A stretch of 64,000 nucleotides of DNA from Gammaproteobacteria bacterium (GTDB lineage: Bacteria; Pseudomonadota; Gammaproteobacteria; Pseudomonadales; Azotimanducaceae), in NCBI GenBank assembly GCA_009846005.1, contig VXYL01000067.1:1-64000 (forward strand), given 5' to 3'. Below are positions 24,317-33,224 of this stretch, in pieces (the stretch's first letter is position 1; the number at the start of each line of letters is the position of its first letter). The position numbers were made by a program, and so were the translations under genes. The notes under the pieces are model-generated. The model was given only the letters and a program-made list of their open reading frames with translations. It had not been told where the DNA came from and searched no databases.

Positions 24317-26050
24317 GTGATCCGTTTCGACACCTCGATCGTCTGGCCGATCCTCCGGCTTGCCTGGAAACTCTCCCGACGTCGCTGGGAGCGCCAGAGC
24401 CCGCTGCTCGGTGGACTTGCGGTCCTGGTCGCGGTTGTCGGCATCGGTTCCGCCGTGGTGGCCGCGGTAATGGCATTGGTTCTAGGTATTGCGCTCCTGC
24501 CCGAGGCCGAGCCGCTCGTATTGATGCTGGTATGGGACGGCGTGATCGCCGTGTTTCTGTTGCTGTGGCTTACGGGACTCCTGATTCAGCTCCAGCTCGG
24601 CGGCGAAAGCCTCTCCCTCGACAAGCTGCTGCATATGCCCGTCTCCGTGTCGAGCGCATTCTTCGTCAACTTCCTCGGCTCGCAGTTGCGCGTTTCCCTG
24701 ATCATCTTTCTCGGCGTGATGTTGGGGTTGGCCGCCGCTAGCGTCACGGTCCTCGGCGCAGCCCACCTCGTCCTGTTTCCCCTGGTGCTCGGCCTAGCGG
24801 CGCTAGTGACGTGCGTCACCCACCAGTTCCAAAGCTGGCTTGGTCGAGTGTTCGCGAACAAGCGCCGGCGCGGAACCGTGGTGGCGGTGGCCGTCCTAGC
24901 ATTCGTGGTGCTCGCAAATCTGCCTGCGCTCCTGAACCGGTCCCTGGTCGGCGCCGATGTCTCCTGGGGAATGGAGCAAGTCGGGCAGTGGGCACTCGTC
25001 GCCAACGCGTTGTTCCCCCCGGGTTGGCTCGCACTCGGTGCCTGGGGTGCAGCCGACGGCGGGGTCTGGATCAGTGCCCTCGCGACAGTCGGGATGTTCG
25101 GGATAGCCTTGCTTAGCCTTCGGCGTTCCTACCGCAAGACCCTCGGCGCAATCGCCCGTGACGATCGCCCTGGGCAACGCCCCGCTCGTGCCGAGGACAG
25201 GACGAAGCCCGCGACGCGCCCTGCCGCGCCAGCGGCCGGGCTCGCTTTTGGCATGCCGCCGGGACTCGGGAGGATGCTCGATCCGATCATGCGCTCCGTT
25301 CCGGACCATTCCCGTGCCGTGGCATGGGTTGCGGTGCGTCTCTGGATACGGGGACCGCAGGGCAAGATGGTGCTCTTGAGCCCGCTCCTCCTGATCATGC
25401 TCTACCTGGTGATCTTCCGAGATTTCACCCAGGGCGGCTGGGCCGCGCAATTCGTGGTTCTGGCGATGATGGGCTTCATGATCATGATGGCATTCAATCT
25501 TTTCTCCAACGTATTCGGCCAAGACGGCAATGGCTTTCGCACCGTCGTCCTCGCCAGCGTGCCGCCAACCGAACTGCTACTCGGCAAGAACCTTGCCCTG
25601 CTGCCCTACGCCCTCGTGATTGGCTCGGTGATCATCGCGGTTCTGCAATGGGTTCACCCGTTGCCCCCGACACACGTCCTAGCCAACTTTGCGCAGCTCC
25701 TCGTCCTGTACCTGGTTGGTTGCATGCTTGGCAACTCGTTCTCGGTCCGGGCACCGTGGCCGATGTCGTCCACCTCCATGGGCATGCGCAACGCCACGGC
25801 GGCTTCGTTCCTGGCCTCGTTCCTGAGCCTGCTTCTGCTCGTTGCCTTCATCGCGCCGCTCGCAATACCGCTGGCGCTGGAACGGCGCCTCGTCCAAGGC
25901 GGGTCGTCAATCCCCCTCTACCTGATCTTCTCCATCCTCGAACTGGCCGTTGTCGCATTCGTCTACCGCCGTCTTCTCGCCTCGAAGGGCCGCCTGCTCG
26001 CCACCCGGCTGGAGTCGATCCTGGTGCGGGTAACACAGCCCGTCGATTGA
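24317..26050 (+). CDS. ABC-2-type transporter permease
   Basis: A 577-residue polytopic membrane protein starting at GTG 24317. Hydrophobic segments fall in two groups (about residues 35-290 and 350-560) separated by a basic cytoplasmic linker rich in Arg and Ala (GQRPARAEDRTKPATRP). It is cotranscribed with the ATPase. The length suggests a full permease rather than a half-unit. The family is assigned by context and hydropathy rather than a specific motif. Confidence 0.85.
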   Translation: MIRFDTSIVWPILRLAWKLSRRRWERQSPLLGGLAVLVAVVGIGSAVVAAVMALVLGIALLPEAEPLVLMLVWDGVIAVFLLLWLTGLLIQLQLGGESLSLDKLLHMPVSVSSAFFVNFLGSQLRVSLIIFLGVMLGLAAASVTVLGAAHLVLFPLVLGLAALVTCVTHQFQSWLGRVFANKRRRGTVVAVAVLAFVVLANLPALLNRSLVGADVSWGMEQVGQWALVANALFPPGWLALGAWGAADGGVWISALATVGMFGIALLSLRRSYRKTLGAIARDDRPGQRPARAEDRTKPATRPAAPAAGLAFGMPPGLGRMLDPIMRSVPDHSRAVAWVAVRLWIRGPQGKMVLLSPLLLIMLYLVIFRDFTQGGWAAQFVVLAMMGFMIMMAFNLFSNVFGQDGNGFRTVVLASVPPTELLLGKNLALLPYALVIGSVIIAVLQWVHPLPPTHVLANFAQLLVLYLVGCMLGNSFSVRAPWPMSSTSMGMRNATAASFLASFLSLLLLVAFIAPLAIPLALERRLVQGGSSIPLYLIFSILELAVVAFVYRRLLASKGRLLATRLESILVRVTQPVD

Positions 26051-26070
26051 CACGCGCCTAGAGGACAAAA

Positions 26071-26095
26071 ATACCCGAGTAAAATAGTCGGTTAT
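26071..26095 (+). promoter_or_regulatory. IscR type-1-like operator upstream of sufB
   Basis: The 25 bases form an imperfect palindrome (left arm ATACCCGAGTA, right arm complement ATAACCGACTA, nine of eleven matching) around an A/T centre. They fit the published IscR type-1 consensus ATASYYGACTRwwwYAGTCRRSTAT at all but two positions. The site covers the expected -35 region of the promoter whose -10 lies at 26100-26105, as expected for repression by cluster-bound IscR. Confidence 0.75.
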
Positions 26096-26099
26096 TCGG

Positions 26100-26105
26100 T
26101 ACAAT
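26100..26105 (+). promoter_or_regulatory. -10 element of the suf promoter
   Basis: TACAAT, 14-31 bases before the possible sufB starts. No good -35 hexamer is found 17 bases upstream because that stretch is the IscR-like operator, similar to other Fe-S regulated promoters. Confidence 0.55.
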
Positions 26106-26136
26106 CCTCGCCTCACCCATGGTGCGGCGGATGTCC

Positions 26137-27630
26137 ATGTCCGAACAATCGAACGAACTTGCCGATCTCGTCGGCGCAGAACACGCTGCCACCGGTCGCG
26201 AGTACACCGCCGGGTTCGTCACCGAGATCGAAACCGACACCCTCCCGCCCGGTCTCGACGAGAACGTCGTACGCGCGATCTCCGGTAAGAAGGAGGAACC
26301 GGCGTGGATGACCGAGTGGCGCCTCGATGCCTTCGGGCGTTGGCAGCGGATGCGCACGCCGCGCTGGGCCCACGTGCAGTTTCCCGACATCGATTTCCAG
26401 GCCATCTCGTATTTCTCGGCCCCGAAGGGCGACGCACCGAAGTCGCTCGACGAGGTCGACCCGGAGCTTCTTCGCACCTACGAGAAACTCGGCATCCCGC
26501 TGCATGAGCGCGCCCGTCTCGCAGGCGTCGAAACCGCGGCCGAAGATGCCCCGCAAGTGGCCGTGGACGCCGTGTTCGACAGCGTCTCGGTGGCAACCAC
26601 GTTCAAGGAGCGGCTAGCCGAGGCCGGCGTCGTTTTCTGTTCGATGTCCGAGGCCATCCGGGAACATCCGGAACTGGTGCGCAAGTACCTCGGCAGCGTC
26701 GTGCCGAAACCCGACAACTTCTATGCGGCCTTGAACTCCGCCGTGTTCAGCGACGGGTCGTTCGTCTACGTACCGAAGAACACCCGCTGTCCCATGGAAC
26801 TCTCGACGTACTTCCGCATCAATGCAGAGAACACCGGCCAGTTTGAACGCACCCTGATCATCGCCGACGAAGGCGCCTACGTCAGCTACCTGGAAGGCTG
26901 CACGGCACCCATGCGTGACGACAACCAACTGCACGCCGCCGTGGTCGAACTGGTGGCGCTCGCCGATGCCGAAATCAAGTACTCCACGGTGCAGAACTGG
27001 TACCCGGGCGACGAGCAGGGCAACGGCGGCATCTACAACTTCGTCACCAAGCGCGGTGCCTGCCTGGGCGAACGCTCGAAGATCAGCTGGACGCAGGTCG
27101 AGACGGGTTCGGCGATCACCTGGAAATACCCCAGCGTGGTGTTGCGCGGGGCGGATTCGGTGGGCGAATTCTATTCCGTGGCGCTCACCCGGAACTTCCA
27201 GCAAGCGGACACGGGCACCAAGATGACGCACATCGGCCCGCGCACCAAGAGCACCATCGTCTCGAAGGGCATAAGCGCCGGCCGCAGCCAGAACAGCTAT
27301 CGCGGCCGGGTGCGCATGAACCCCGGTGCCAAGGGCGCGCGCAACTACACCCAGTGCGACTCGCTGCTGATCGGCGATGCGTGCGGGGCGCACACCTTCC
27401 CGTACATCGAATCCAAGCTCCCATCCGCGGTCGTCGAGCACGAAGCAACCACGTCCAAGGTCAGCGACGAGCAACTGTTCCTGTGCCAGCAGCGCGGCAT
27501 CGAGCCGGAAAGGGCCGTGGCCATGATCGTCAACGGATTCTGCCGGGACGTGTTCCGTACGTTGCCGATGGAATTCGCGGTCGAGGCGGCGAAGCTTCTC
27601 GAAGTCAGCCTCGAGGGTGCCGTCGGATGA
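26137..27630 (+). CDS. sufB: Fe-S cluster scaffold SufB
   Basis: A 497-residue protein from ATG 26137 (ATG 26119 or 26131 would add up to six residues). Conserved SufB segments include [79 protein letters not shown] and the C-terminal [17 protein letters not shown]. With SufC and SufD it forms the SufBC2D scaffold where clusters are built. The cysteine in [20 protein letters not shown] is the position implicated in sulfur acceptance. It is the first gene of the operon, preceded by an IscR-like box. Confidence 0.97.
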   Translation: MSEQSNELADLVGAEHAATGREYTAGFVTEIETDTLPPGLDENVVRAISGKKEEPAWMTEWRLDAFGRWQRMRTPRWAHVQFPDIDFQAISYFSAPKGDAPKSLDEVDPELLRTYEKLGIPLHERARLAGVETAAEDAPQVAVDAVFDSVSVATTFKERLAEAGVVFCSMSEAIREHPELVRKYLGSVVPKPDNFYAALNSAVFSDGSFVYVPKNTRCPMELSTYFRINAENTGQFERTLIIADEGAYVSYLEGCTAPMRDDNQLHAAVVELVALADAEIKYSTVQNWYPGDEQGNGGIYNFVTKRGACLGERSKISWTQVETGSAITWKYPSVVLRGADSVGEFYSVALTRNFQQADTGTKMTHIGPRTKSTIVSKGISAGRSQNSYRGRVRMNPGAKGARNYTQCDSLLIGDACGAHTFPYIESKLPSAVVEHEATTSKVSDEQLFLCQQRGIEPERAVAMIVNGFCRDVFRTLPMEFAVEAAKLLEVSLEGAVG

Positions 27631-28373
27631 GCCTGCTCCGGGTCGAGGACCTCCACGTCGAGGTCGACGCCAAGCCCATCCTCGCGGGAATCGATCTCGA
27701 GGTCCGCGCTGGCGAAGTTCACGCCGTGATGGGACCCAACGGATCCGGCAAGAGCACGCTGGCCAACGTGCTCGCGGGGCGCCCCGGATACGACGTGACC
27801 CGGGGTTGCGTCACCGTTGACGGGGAGGATGTCACAGGGCTTGAGCCGGAGGAACGCTCGCTGCGCGGCCTGTTTCTGGCCTTCCAGTATCCTATCGAGA
27901 TTCCCGGGGTCAGCAACATGGAGTTCCTGAAGGCCGCGGTGGACGCCCATGCGCTCGGTCGCGGCGAGGATCCCCCCTCGGCGGTCGAGTTCGTGAAACG
28001 CGCCCGCGCTGCGGCCTCCCGTCTTGCGTTGAACCCCGACTTTCTCAAACGCGGCGTCAACGATGGGTTCTCCGGCGGCGAGAAGAAACGCAACGAGATC
28101 CTGCAGATGCTGATCCTCGAACCGCGCCTGGCCGTGCTCGACGAAACGGACTCCGGCCTGGACATCGACGCCCTCGGTGTCGTCGCCGATGGCATCAACG
28201 CGTTCCGGGACGTGGGCAACGCCGTGATTCTCGTCACCCACTACCAACGCCTCTTGAACTATGTCGTGCCGGATCACGTGCATGTCCTTGCGAACGGTCG
28301 CATCGTCCGTTCCGGGGACGCCTCGCTCGCCCTCGAACTCGAGGAACGGGGATATGGCTGGCTTGACGCTTAA
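27627..28373 (+). CDS. sufC: Fe-S assembly ATPase SufC
   Basis: A 248-residue ABC-type ATPase whose ATG overlaps the sufB TGA. Walker A is [18 protein letters not shown], the Q-loop region is [16 protein letters not shown], the signature is [14 protein letters not shown], and Walker B is [14 protein letters not shown]. These are diagnostic for SufC rather than a transporter. It powers rearrangement of SufBC2D during assembly. It overlaps sufD by 20 bp. Confidence 0.97.
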   Translation: MSLLRVEDLHVEVDAKPILAGIDLEVRAGEVHAVMGPNGSGKSTLANVLAGRPGYDVTRGCVTVDGEDVTGLEPEERSLRGLFLAFQYPIEIPGVSNMEFLKAAVDAHALGRGEDPPSAVEFVKRARAAASRLALNPDFLKRGVNDGFSGGEKKRNEILQMLILEPRLAVLDETDSGLDIDALGVVADGINAFRDVGNAVILVTHYQRLLNYVVPDHVHVLANGRIVRSGDASLALELEERGYGWLDA

Positions 28374-29490
28374 CGCGGGAAGCCTCGCCGAGGCGCTGCT
28401 GGCGCGGGGACCCGCCAGCTACGCGCCATGGCTGGACCGCGGACCGCACCTCGAGCTCATCGAGCAGCGGGCCCTGCCCGAACTCCGCTCGGAAGCGTGG
28501 CGGCACACGAACATTTCGCGCTGGTACCAGACGGTCCTGAACGGCAACGAGTCCGTTGCGCAATCGCGCCGTATCGAATTCGCCGGTGCTGTCGAGGTCG
28601 TGGACTTCGAGGAATCGCGCGCGGCCGAACTCCTTGAACTGCGTGGCGACGAGCTGTACCAACTTTCCGCTCACCCCATCGCGGCTCTCAACGCGATGTT
28701 GCTCGGTGCCGGCGTCGCGATTCGGGTGCCTGCTCGCGGCGGTCGCCTCCACCCGGTACGTGTCGTCGACCTGCCCGCGTCCTACCAACGCATTCTCATG
28801 ATCGTCGAGTCCGGCGCCGAGGCCGAGTTGATCGAAGAACCCTCGCCGTTTACGCATCGCCTCGTCGAACTGGTGGTGCAATCGGGCGCCCGGCTCCTGC
28901 ACCGCCGTCTGCAGGCGGCGTCGCCCCACCGCGATTGCAGTCTCGTCGCGGTCCGCGTCGAGGCCAATGCCAACTACGAACTTGCCCAACTGTCGCTCGG
29001 CGGCGATCTGCGCCGGAACGACATCGTCGCCACGCTCTCCGGAGAATCCGCCCACGTCACGTTGCGCGGTGCGTGGCGATTGGACGGGACCCGGCATCTC
29101 GACAACCAGGTGGCCGTTCATCACGACGCCCCGGGAGGCACGAGTCGACAGACCTACCGGGGGGTTGCCGGCGGACGTTCGCGGGCCGTGCTCAACGGCC
29201 GGATCGAGATCGCCCCGGGGGCCCAACGGAGCGACGCGTCGCTCAGCACGAAGAACCTCCTTGCCAGCGACACTGCGGAGGTCTACGCAAAGCCGGAGTT
29301 GGAGATCTACGCGAACGACGTCAAGTGCAGTCACGGCGCCACCGTCGGTGCCATCGACGAGGATGCCGTGAACTATTTCCGCACCCGCGGGATCGATGGG
29401 CAAACTGCCCGATCCCTATTCGTACGGGGCTTCCTGCGCGAAGCCATCGACGATGTCGAGACCGCGCGCCGGTTGGGAGTCATCCAATGA
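28354..29490 (+). CDS. sufD: Fe-S assembly protein SufD
   Basis: A 378-residue beta-helix protein of the SufB/D family. Segments include LRSEAWRHTNISRWYQ, LHRRLQAASPHRDCSL, SLSTKNLLASDTAEVYAKPE and IYANDVKCSHGATVGAIDED, the last carrying the metal-site cysteine and histidine region typical of SufD. It pairs with SufB. The start at ATG 28354 lies inside sufC, so translation is coupled. The TGA overlaps the sufS ATG. Confidence 0.96.
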   Translation: MAGLTLNAGSLAEALLARGPASYAPWLDRGPHLELIEQRALPELRSEAWRHTNISRWYQTVLNGNESVAQSRRIEFAGAVEVVDFEESRAAELLELRGDELYQLSAHPIAALNAMLLGAGVAIRVPARGGRLHPVRVVDLPASYQRILMIVESGAEAELIEEPSPFTHRLVELVVQSGARLLHRRLQAASPHRDCSLVAVRVEANANYELAQLSLGGDLRRNDIVATLSGESAHVTLRGAWRLDGTRHLDNQVAVHHDAPGGTSRQTYRGVAGGRSRAVLNGRIEIAPGAQRSDASLSTKNLLASDTAEVYAKPELEIYANDVKCSHGATVGAIDEDAVNYFRTRGIDGQTARSLFVRGFLREAIDDVETARRLGVIQ

Positions 29491-30689
29491 AGGATTCCTC
29501 CTGGCGCGGCGATTTCCCGCTGCTTCGCAACCGCGCCGACCTGGTCTACCTGGACAACGCGGCCACGACGCAGAAACCGACGGTGGTTCTCGATGCCCTG
29601 GCCCGCTACTACGGTTGCACGAATGCCAACGTGCACCGTGGTGCCCACCGCCTCTCCGACGAAGCGACCGCAGCGTTCGAGGCGGCCCGCGAGACCCTTG
29701 CCCGGCGAATCAACGCCCGCTCGTCCCGTGAGGTGCTGTGGACTCGTGGCACCACGGAGGCTATCAACCTGGTAGCCGGATCCTACGGGCCACTCGCCGT
29801 CGGCGACGGTGACCGAATCCTCATCACGGAAATGGAGCACCACTCCAACATCGTTCCCTGGCAGCAACTTTGCCAACGCACCGGCGCGGTCCTGCGCGCC
29901 GTCCGGGTGTTGCCGTCCGGCGAACTCGACCGCGACGATTTCGATGCCAGACTCGAAGAGCAGCCGCGCATCGTCTCGATCAGCCATGTCTCGAATGCGC
30001 TTGGAACAGTCAACGATCTGCCGACGCTGATTGGCCGCGCCAAGTCAGCCGGTGCCGTCGTGGTCGTGGACGGCGCCCAGGCCGTGGCCCACTTCGACAT
30101 CGACGTGGCGGCACTCGATTGCGACTTCTACGCGTTCTCCGGCCACAAGATGTACGGTCCCACCGGGATCGGCGTGCTGTACGGCCGCGAAGAACTGTTG
30201 GATGCGATGCCGCCGTGGCAATGCGGTGGCGAGATGATCGAGCGGGTCCGTATCGAGGAGACCACCTTCGCGCCCCTACCCTTCAAGTTCGAGGCCGGAA
30301 CGCCCGACATCAGCGGCGCAATCGCGCTCGCCGCCGCCGTCGACTACCTCGACCGGCAGGACGGCAACGCGGTGGCGACCCACGAGGCGGGGCTGCTCGC
30401 CTATGCGACGAGCTCGTTGAACCAGGTGGAGGGTTTGCGCATTGTCGGCACGGCATCCGCCAAGGGACCCGTGGTGTCGTTCCTTTTCGAGGATGCACAC
30501 CCCCACGATGTCGGCACGTTGCTCGACCAACAGGGCGTTGCCGTGCGAACCGGTCATCATTGCGCCATGCCGCTCATGGACGCCTTGGGAATTCCCGGCA
30601 CCGTGCGTGCTTCGTTCAGCTTGTATAATTGCCTGGAAGACGTGGACAAGCTGTGTCAGGCCGTTCGAACGGCAAAGTCGATGCTGTGA
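29487..30689 (+). CDS. sufS: Cysteine desulfurase SufS
   Basis: A 400-residue group II cysteine desulfurase. Lys221 in FSGHKMYGPTGIGVLYG binds PLP, and Cys359 in RTGHHCAMPLMDALG is the catalytic cysteine in the short-loop setting of SufS rather than IscS. YLDNAATTQKP opens the fold and ITEMEHHSNIVPWQQL is conserved. It delivers persulfide to SufE, encoded three genes on. Length is normal. Confidence 0.97.
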   Translation: MKDSSWRGDFPLLRNRADLVYLDNAATTQKPTVVLDALARYYGCTNANVHRGAHRLSDEATAAFEAARETLARRINARSSREVLWTRGTTEAINLVAGSYGPLAVGDGDRILITEMEHHSNIVPWQQLCQRTGAVLRAVRVLPSGELDRDDFDARLEEQPRIVSISHVSNALGTVNDLPTLIGRAKSAGAVVVVDGAQAVAHFDIDVAALDCDFYAFSGHKMYGPTGIGVLYGREELLDAMPPWQCGGEMIERVRIEETTFAPLPFKFEAGTPDISGAIALAAAVDYLDRQDGNAVATHEAGLLAYATSSLNQVEGLRIVGTASAKGPVVSFLFEDAHPHDVGTLLDQQGVAVRTGHHCAMPLMDALGIPGTVRASFSLYNCLEDVDKLCQAVRTAKSML

Positions 30690-30723
30690 ACGCGATTGCT
30701 TTGCGGTCGCATTGGAGATCCAA

Positions 30724-31086
30724 ATGAGTGCAGAGGTCTTTGATCCCGCCGAATTGACCACGATAACGATGACGCCGGCAGCTCGGGCGCACGTCCGCCA
30801 ACAGTTGGCCCGGGAAGGTGCCGACGCGCTGCGCCTCGGTATCACCGAAAGCGGCTGCAACGGTTACATGTACGAACTCTCCTACCTCGCCGGGACCTTG
30901 GACGCAGGCCGCTTCTTCCGCTTCGACGAGGTGACGGTAGTGGTCGACGACGCCGATTGGGCGTTGGTCCAAGGCACGGTCATCGACTACGTGACCGAAG
31001 GCCTCAACTCCGCGCTTAGATTCAAGAATCCCAATGCCACGGCGGAATGCGGCTGCGGCGAGAGTTTTTCGGTCACGAGCCCTTAA
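30724..31086 (+). CDS. sufA: A-type Fe-S carrier (SufA/IscA family)
   Basis: A 120-residue A-type carrier. The three conserved cysteines are in ITESGCNGYMYELSY and ATAECGCGESFSV. The C-terminal CGCGESF form and location in the suf operon favour SufA; its length and central insertion make it slightly longer than E. coli IscA. It would carry assembled clusters from SufBCD to apo-proteins. The ATG at 30724 follows a 34-bp gap from sufS, and longer frames upstream are shadows of sufS. Confidence 0.9.
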   Translation: MSAEVFDPAELTTITMTPAARAHVRQQLAREGADALRLGITESGCNGYMYELSYLAGTLDAGRFFRFDEVTVVVDDADWALVQGTVIDYVTEGLNSALRFKNPNATAECGCGESFSVTSP

Positions 31087-31117
31087 GGCGTGAGGAGCGC
31101 GTGAGGAGAGCCGCGAG

Positions 31118-31642
31118 ATGGAACGCCGCGTAATCCCGGTCACCCGGTCCATCGAGGCCCGCCTGGTGCCGACCGGAACGCCCTTGACGGTGCCGGAAGG
31201 TGCATTCGTGACGCTGACGCAGACCCTCGGCGGCGCATGCACCATCGTCTACAACGGCAACATGGCCCGGGTTGAACCGGAAGACGTCGACGCACTCGGC
31301 CTCGAACCGGAAGTTCTTGACCTGGCCCCGCCGCAGGACGGTGCCGTGTCGAACGACCAGGTGTGGCAGGCGTTGCGCACGGTTCACGACCCCGAGATTC
31401 CGGTGAACATCGTCGACTTGGGCCTCATCTACGATTGCACGGTCGACGACAACGTGGTCGGAATCGACATGACGCTAACGTCTCCCGGCTGCGGCATGGG
31501 ACCCGTGCTGGTCGCCGACGTCGAACGGCGCGTGGGCAACGTGCCGTTCGTTCAGGAGGTTAACGTGAACCTCGTCTTCGACCCGCCTTGGGGCCGGGAG
31601 ATGATGAGCGACGAAGCGCAACTCGAACTCGGACTGTTTTGA
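31118..31642 (+). CDS. sufT: Fe-S maturation protein SufT
   Basis: A 174-residue protein. The N-terminal half (GTPLTVPEGAFVTLTQTLGG) is the SufT-specific part, and the C-terminal half is a MIP18/DUF59 domain (LRTVHDPEIPVNIVDLGLIY, LTSPGCGMGPVLVADVE) with the conserved cysteine. SufT is an auxiliary factor in Fe-S protein maturation. It lies 31 bp after sufA and overlaps the sufE start. Confidence 0.93.
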   Translation: MERRVIPVTRSIEARLVPTGTPLTVPEGAFVTLTQTLGGACTIVYNGNMARVEPEDVDALGLEPEVLDLAPPQDGAVSNDQVWQALRTVHDPEIPVNIVDLGLIYDCTVDDNVVGIDMTLTSPGCGMGPVLVADVERRVGNVPFVQEVNVNLVFDPPWGREMMSDEAQLELGLF

Positions 31643-32067
31643 CGTTGGCCGCTTCGGCAACTTCTCTCGACGATATCCGCTCGACGTTCGGTTTCTTCGA
31701 TTCCTGGCAGGACAAATACGCGTTTCTCATCGATATCGGCAAGGCGCTCGCCCCCTTGCCCGCGGCATACCGGGTGGACGACAACCTAGTCCGCGGTTGC
31801 CAAAGCCAGGTCTGGCTCGTGCCGCGCTTCGACGGAGACCGTTTGAAGCTCGCCATCGACAGCGATGCCCATATTGTCCGCGGCCTCATCGCCATCGTCC
31901 TGGCCGCGTACGACAACCGTTCGCCGCGGCAAATCCTCGACTTCGACATCGAGGGCCTGTTCGACGAATTGGATCTCATGGGCCACCTGAGCCCGACCCG
32001 CGGCAACGGGCTTCGCGCGATGGTTGGAAAGGTCCATAGCATCGCCCGGGAACACACCGACTCCTGA
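31639..32067 (+). CDS. sufE: Sulfur acceptor SufE
   Basis: A 142-residue SufE. The acceptor cysteine is residue 54 in NLVRGCQSQVWL, preceded by the family stretch WQDKYAFLIDIGKALAPLP. It takes persulfide from SufS and stimulates it. Translation probably begins at TTG 31639, overlapping the sufT stop by 4 bp; a second TTG is at 31645. This is the last recognised gene of the suf operon. Confidence 0.92.
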   Translation: MTLAASATSLDDIRSTFGFFDSWQDKYAFLIDIGKALAPLPAAYRVDDNLVRGCQSQVWLVPRFDGDRLKLAIDSDAHIVRGLIAIVLAAYDNRSPRQILDFDIEGLFDELDLMGHLSPTRGNGLRAMVGKVHSIAREHTDS

Positions 32068-32277
32068 CCGGCGGCGTGTCTCGGGGCACGGGAAACCGCG
32101 TCTTATATCCGATTGTCGCAATTTCGACGTGAAATCATGCGGGAACACTGCTATGGTGGCGTGCTTGGGAGAAGGACCGGGTTCGACACAGCCTTACGCG
32201 CAGTGACCCTCGGTTCGGTGACGGCCGAACGACGCGCCTACGGCTCGACGCGGCATTTTTTACTTGAGGAGGACGTT
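32068..32277 (+). other. Leader between sufE and a small gene
   Basis: A 210-bp stretch without a convincing gene. It contains a short hairpin GTTCGG / CCGAAC (32213-32218 with 32225-32230) and, further on, a run of six T (about 32255-32260) that is too far from the stem for a classic terminator. TATGGT at 32152-32157 could be a weak -10. A long GC-rich leader is consistent with a separately regulated small gene. Confidence 0.35.
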
Positions 32278-32472
32278 TTGAGCCGCGCTCAGAAACTGAA
32301 CCAGAACAATCTTGAAATGCGAAAGACCATCGAAAAGGACCTCCAGGCTTTCCTAGCCGCGGGCAAGAAGATCCAGGTAATCCCCATGGGCGTCAGTGGC
32401 CAAGACAAGATGGGGCGTAGCAAGAACATCGTCATCTCGCGCAAACGCCGCACCGCGATTCGCGCGACCTAA
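32278..32472 (+). CDS. Small basic protein of unknown function
   Basis: A 64-residue protein starting at TTG 32278; GAGGAGGA just upstream is the strongest Shine-Dalgarno in the region and decides the start. The sequence is Lys/Arg-rich, with EMRKTIEKDLQAFLAAGKKI followed by QVIPMGVSGQDKMG and ending ISRKRRTAIRAT. The EKDLxAFLxxGKxIxxIP stretch is weakly like the core of the RNA-polymerase-binding regulator SutA of Pseudomonas, but that is a guess. A nucleic-acid-binding or polymerase-binding role would fit the charge. Confidence 0.7.
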   Translation: MSRAQKLNQNNLEMRKTIEKDLQAFLAAGKKIQVIPMGVSGQDKMGRSKNIVISRKRRTAIRAT

Positions 32473-32507
32473 CACCTGCGGGCGACCCAGTGTCGCCTAC
32501 GCGAGCC

Positions 32508-32538
32508 GCGTAGGGGACACCCTTGTGGTGTCCCGCGA
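32508..32538. repeat. Palindromic repeat, GACC/GGTC type (diverged)
   Basis: GTAGGGGACACCCTTGTGGTGTCCC, an inverted repeat around TTGTG. It is a sequence variant of the family copies at 41077 and 62058. A more decayed relative lies just left of it, at about 32479-32501. Confidence 0.8.
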
Positions 32539-32556
32539 TTGCCATCGTGGGTTCAT

Positions 32557-32583
32557 CGGGACGGGACAAGCCCGTCCCCTACG
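32557..32583. repeat. Palindromic repeat, GGGACAAGCCC type
   Basis: CGGGACGGGACAAGCCCGTCCC followed by CTACG. This is the typical form of the second variant and is identical in core to the copies at 41025 and 54752. Confidence 0.85.
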
Positions 32584-32612
32584 ATCCGATGCGCTTTGTA
32601 GGTCCGTTTCCA

Positions 32613-33224
32613 TTAGAGGCCGCGCCAGCGCGTCAGGTCGTCGACGTCGTCGACATCCCACATCTCGTCTAGGAGCCTCACCCGAAGGTCCTTGGCCGCG
32701 TGCAGCGTCGACGTCAGCACGCTGGCCGTGCCCCAGGCAATCCCATCGAACAATTCAGGATGGGGCGAGTTCATCCCAATGAGACAGTAGCCACCGTCTT
32801 CGGTGGGACCAAGCACCAGATCGGCGCACGCCAGCGCGTTGAGCGCGCCTTCGACGTAGCCCGCCGTCATCCTGGGGATGTCGGTACCGACGAGAACTCG
32901 GACACCGTGGTCGAATGCCCTCGACATGCGTTGCCCTAAATCCCCCCTCCCCTGCGCTATCAAGGGGATGTGCAGGTCCTTCAAACCCTCGGCGGTGCCT
33001 TGCCCTTGCCAACGAGCGAATACGCCGAGGTCGCCATCAACCCAGATCTCCGGTGCTATCGTTTCGCTGACCTGCCCCAGCCTTTGCAGCGTCGAGGCGA
33101 GCAGGTCCTCGTAGACCCGCAGCGCCGATTCGGCTCCGACCGCTCTCGCCAAGCGGGTCTTCACCCGACCCTGGACGGGGGCGCGCGCGAAGATCGCGAC
33201 CCGGGCCGGACGTGACCGGTTCAT
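32613..33224 (-). CDS. TIGR04282-family glycosyltransferase-like protein (DUF2064)
   Basis: A 203-residue nucleotide-sugar-transferase-fold protein. RVAIFARAPVQGRVKTRLAR is the signature opening of TIGR04282, followed by RGDLGQRMSRAFDHGVRVLVG with TDIPRM, and VLGPTEDGGYCLIGMNSPHP. These proteins are named for arsenosugar synthesis because of frequent neighbours but also occur without arsenic genes. The ATG at 33224 overlaps the TGA of the upstream partner. Longer in-frame extension is a shadow. Confidence 0.9.
   Translation of the reverse strand: MNRSRPARVAIFARAPVQGRVKTRLARAVGAESALRVYEDLLASTLQRLGQVSETIAPEIWVDGDLGVFARWQGQGTAEGLKDLHIPLIAQGRGDLGQRMSRAFDHGVRVLVGTDIPRMTAGYVEGALNALACADLVLGPTEDGGYCLIGMNSPHPELFDGIAWGTASVLTSTLHAAKDLRVRLLDEMWDVDDVDDLTRWRGL

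Noticed and set aside
32255-32260. Rho-independent terminator after sufE
   Set aside because: The T-run is about 25 bases away from the nearest stem and lies just ahead of a strong ribosome site.
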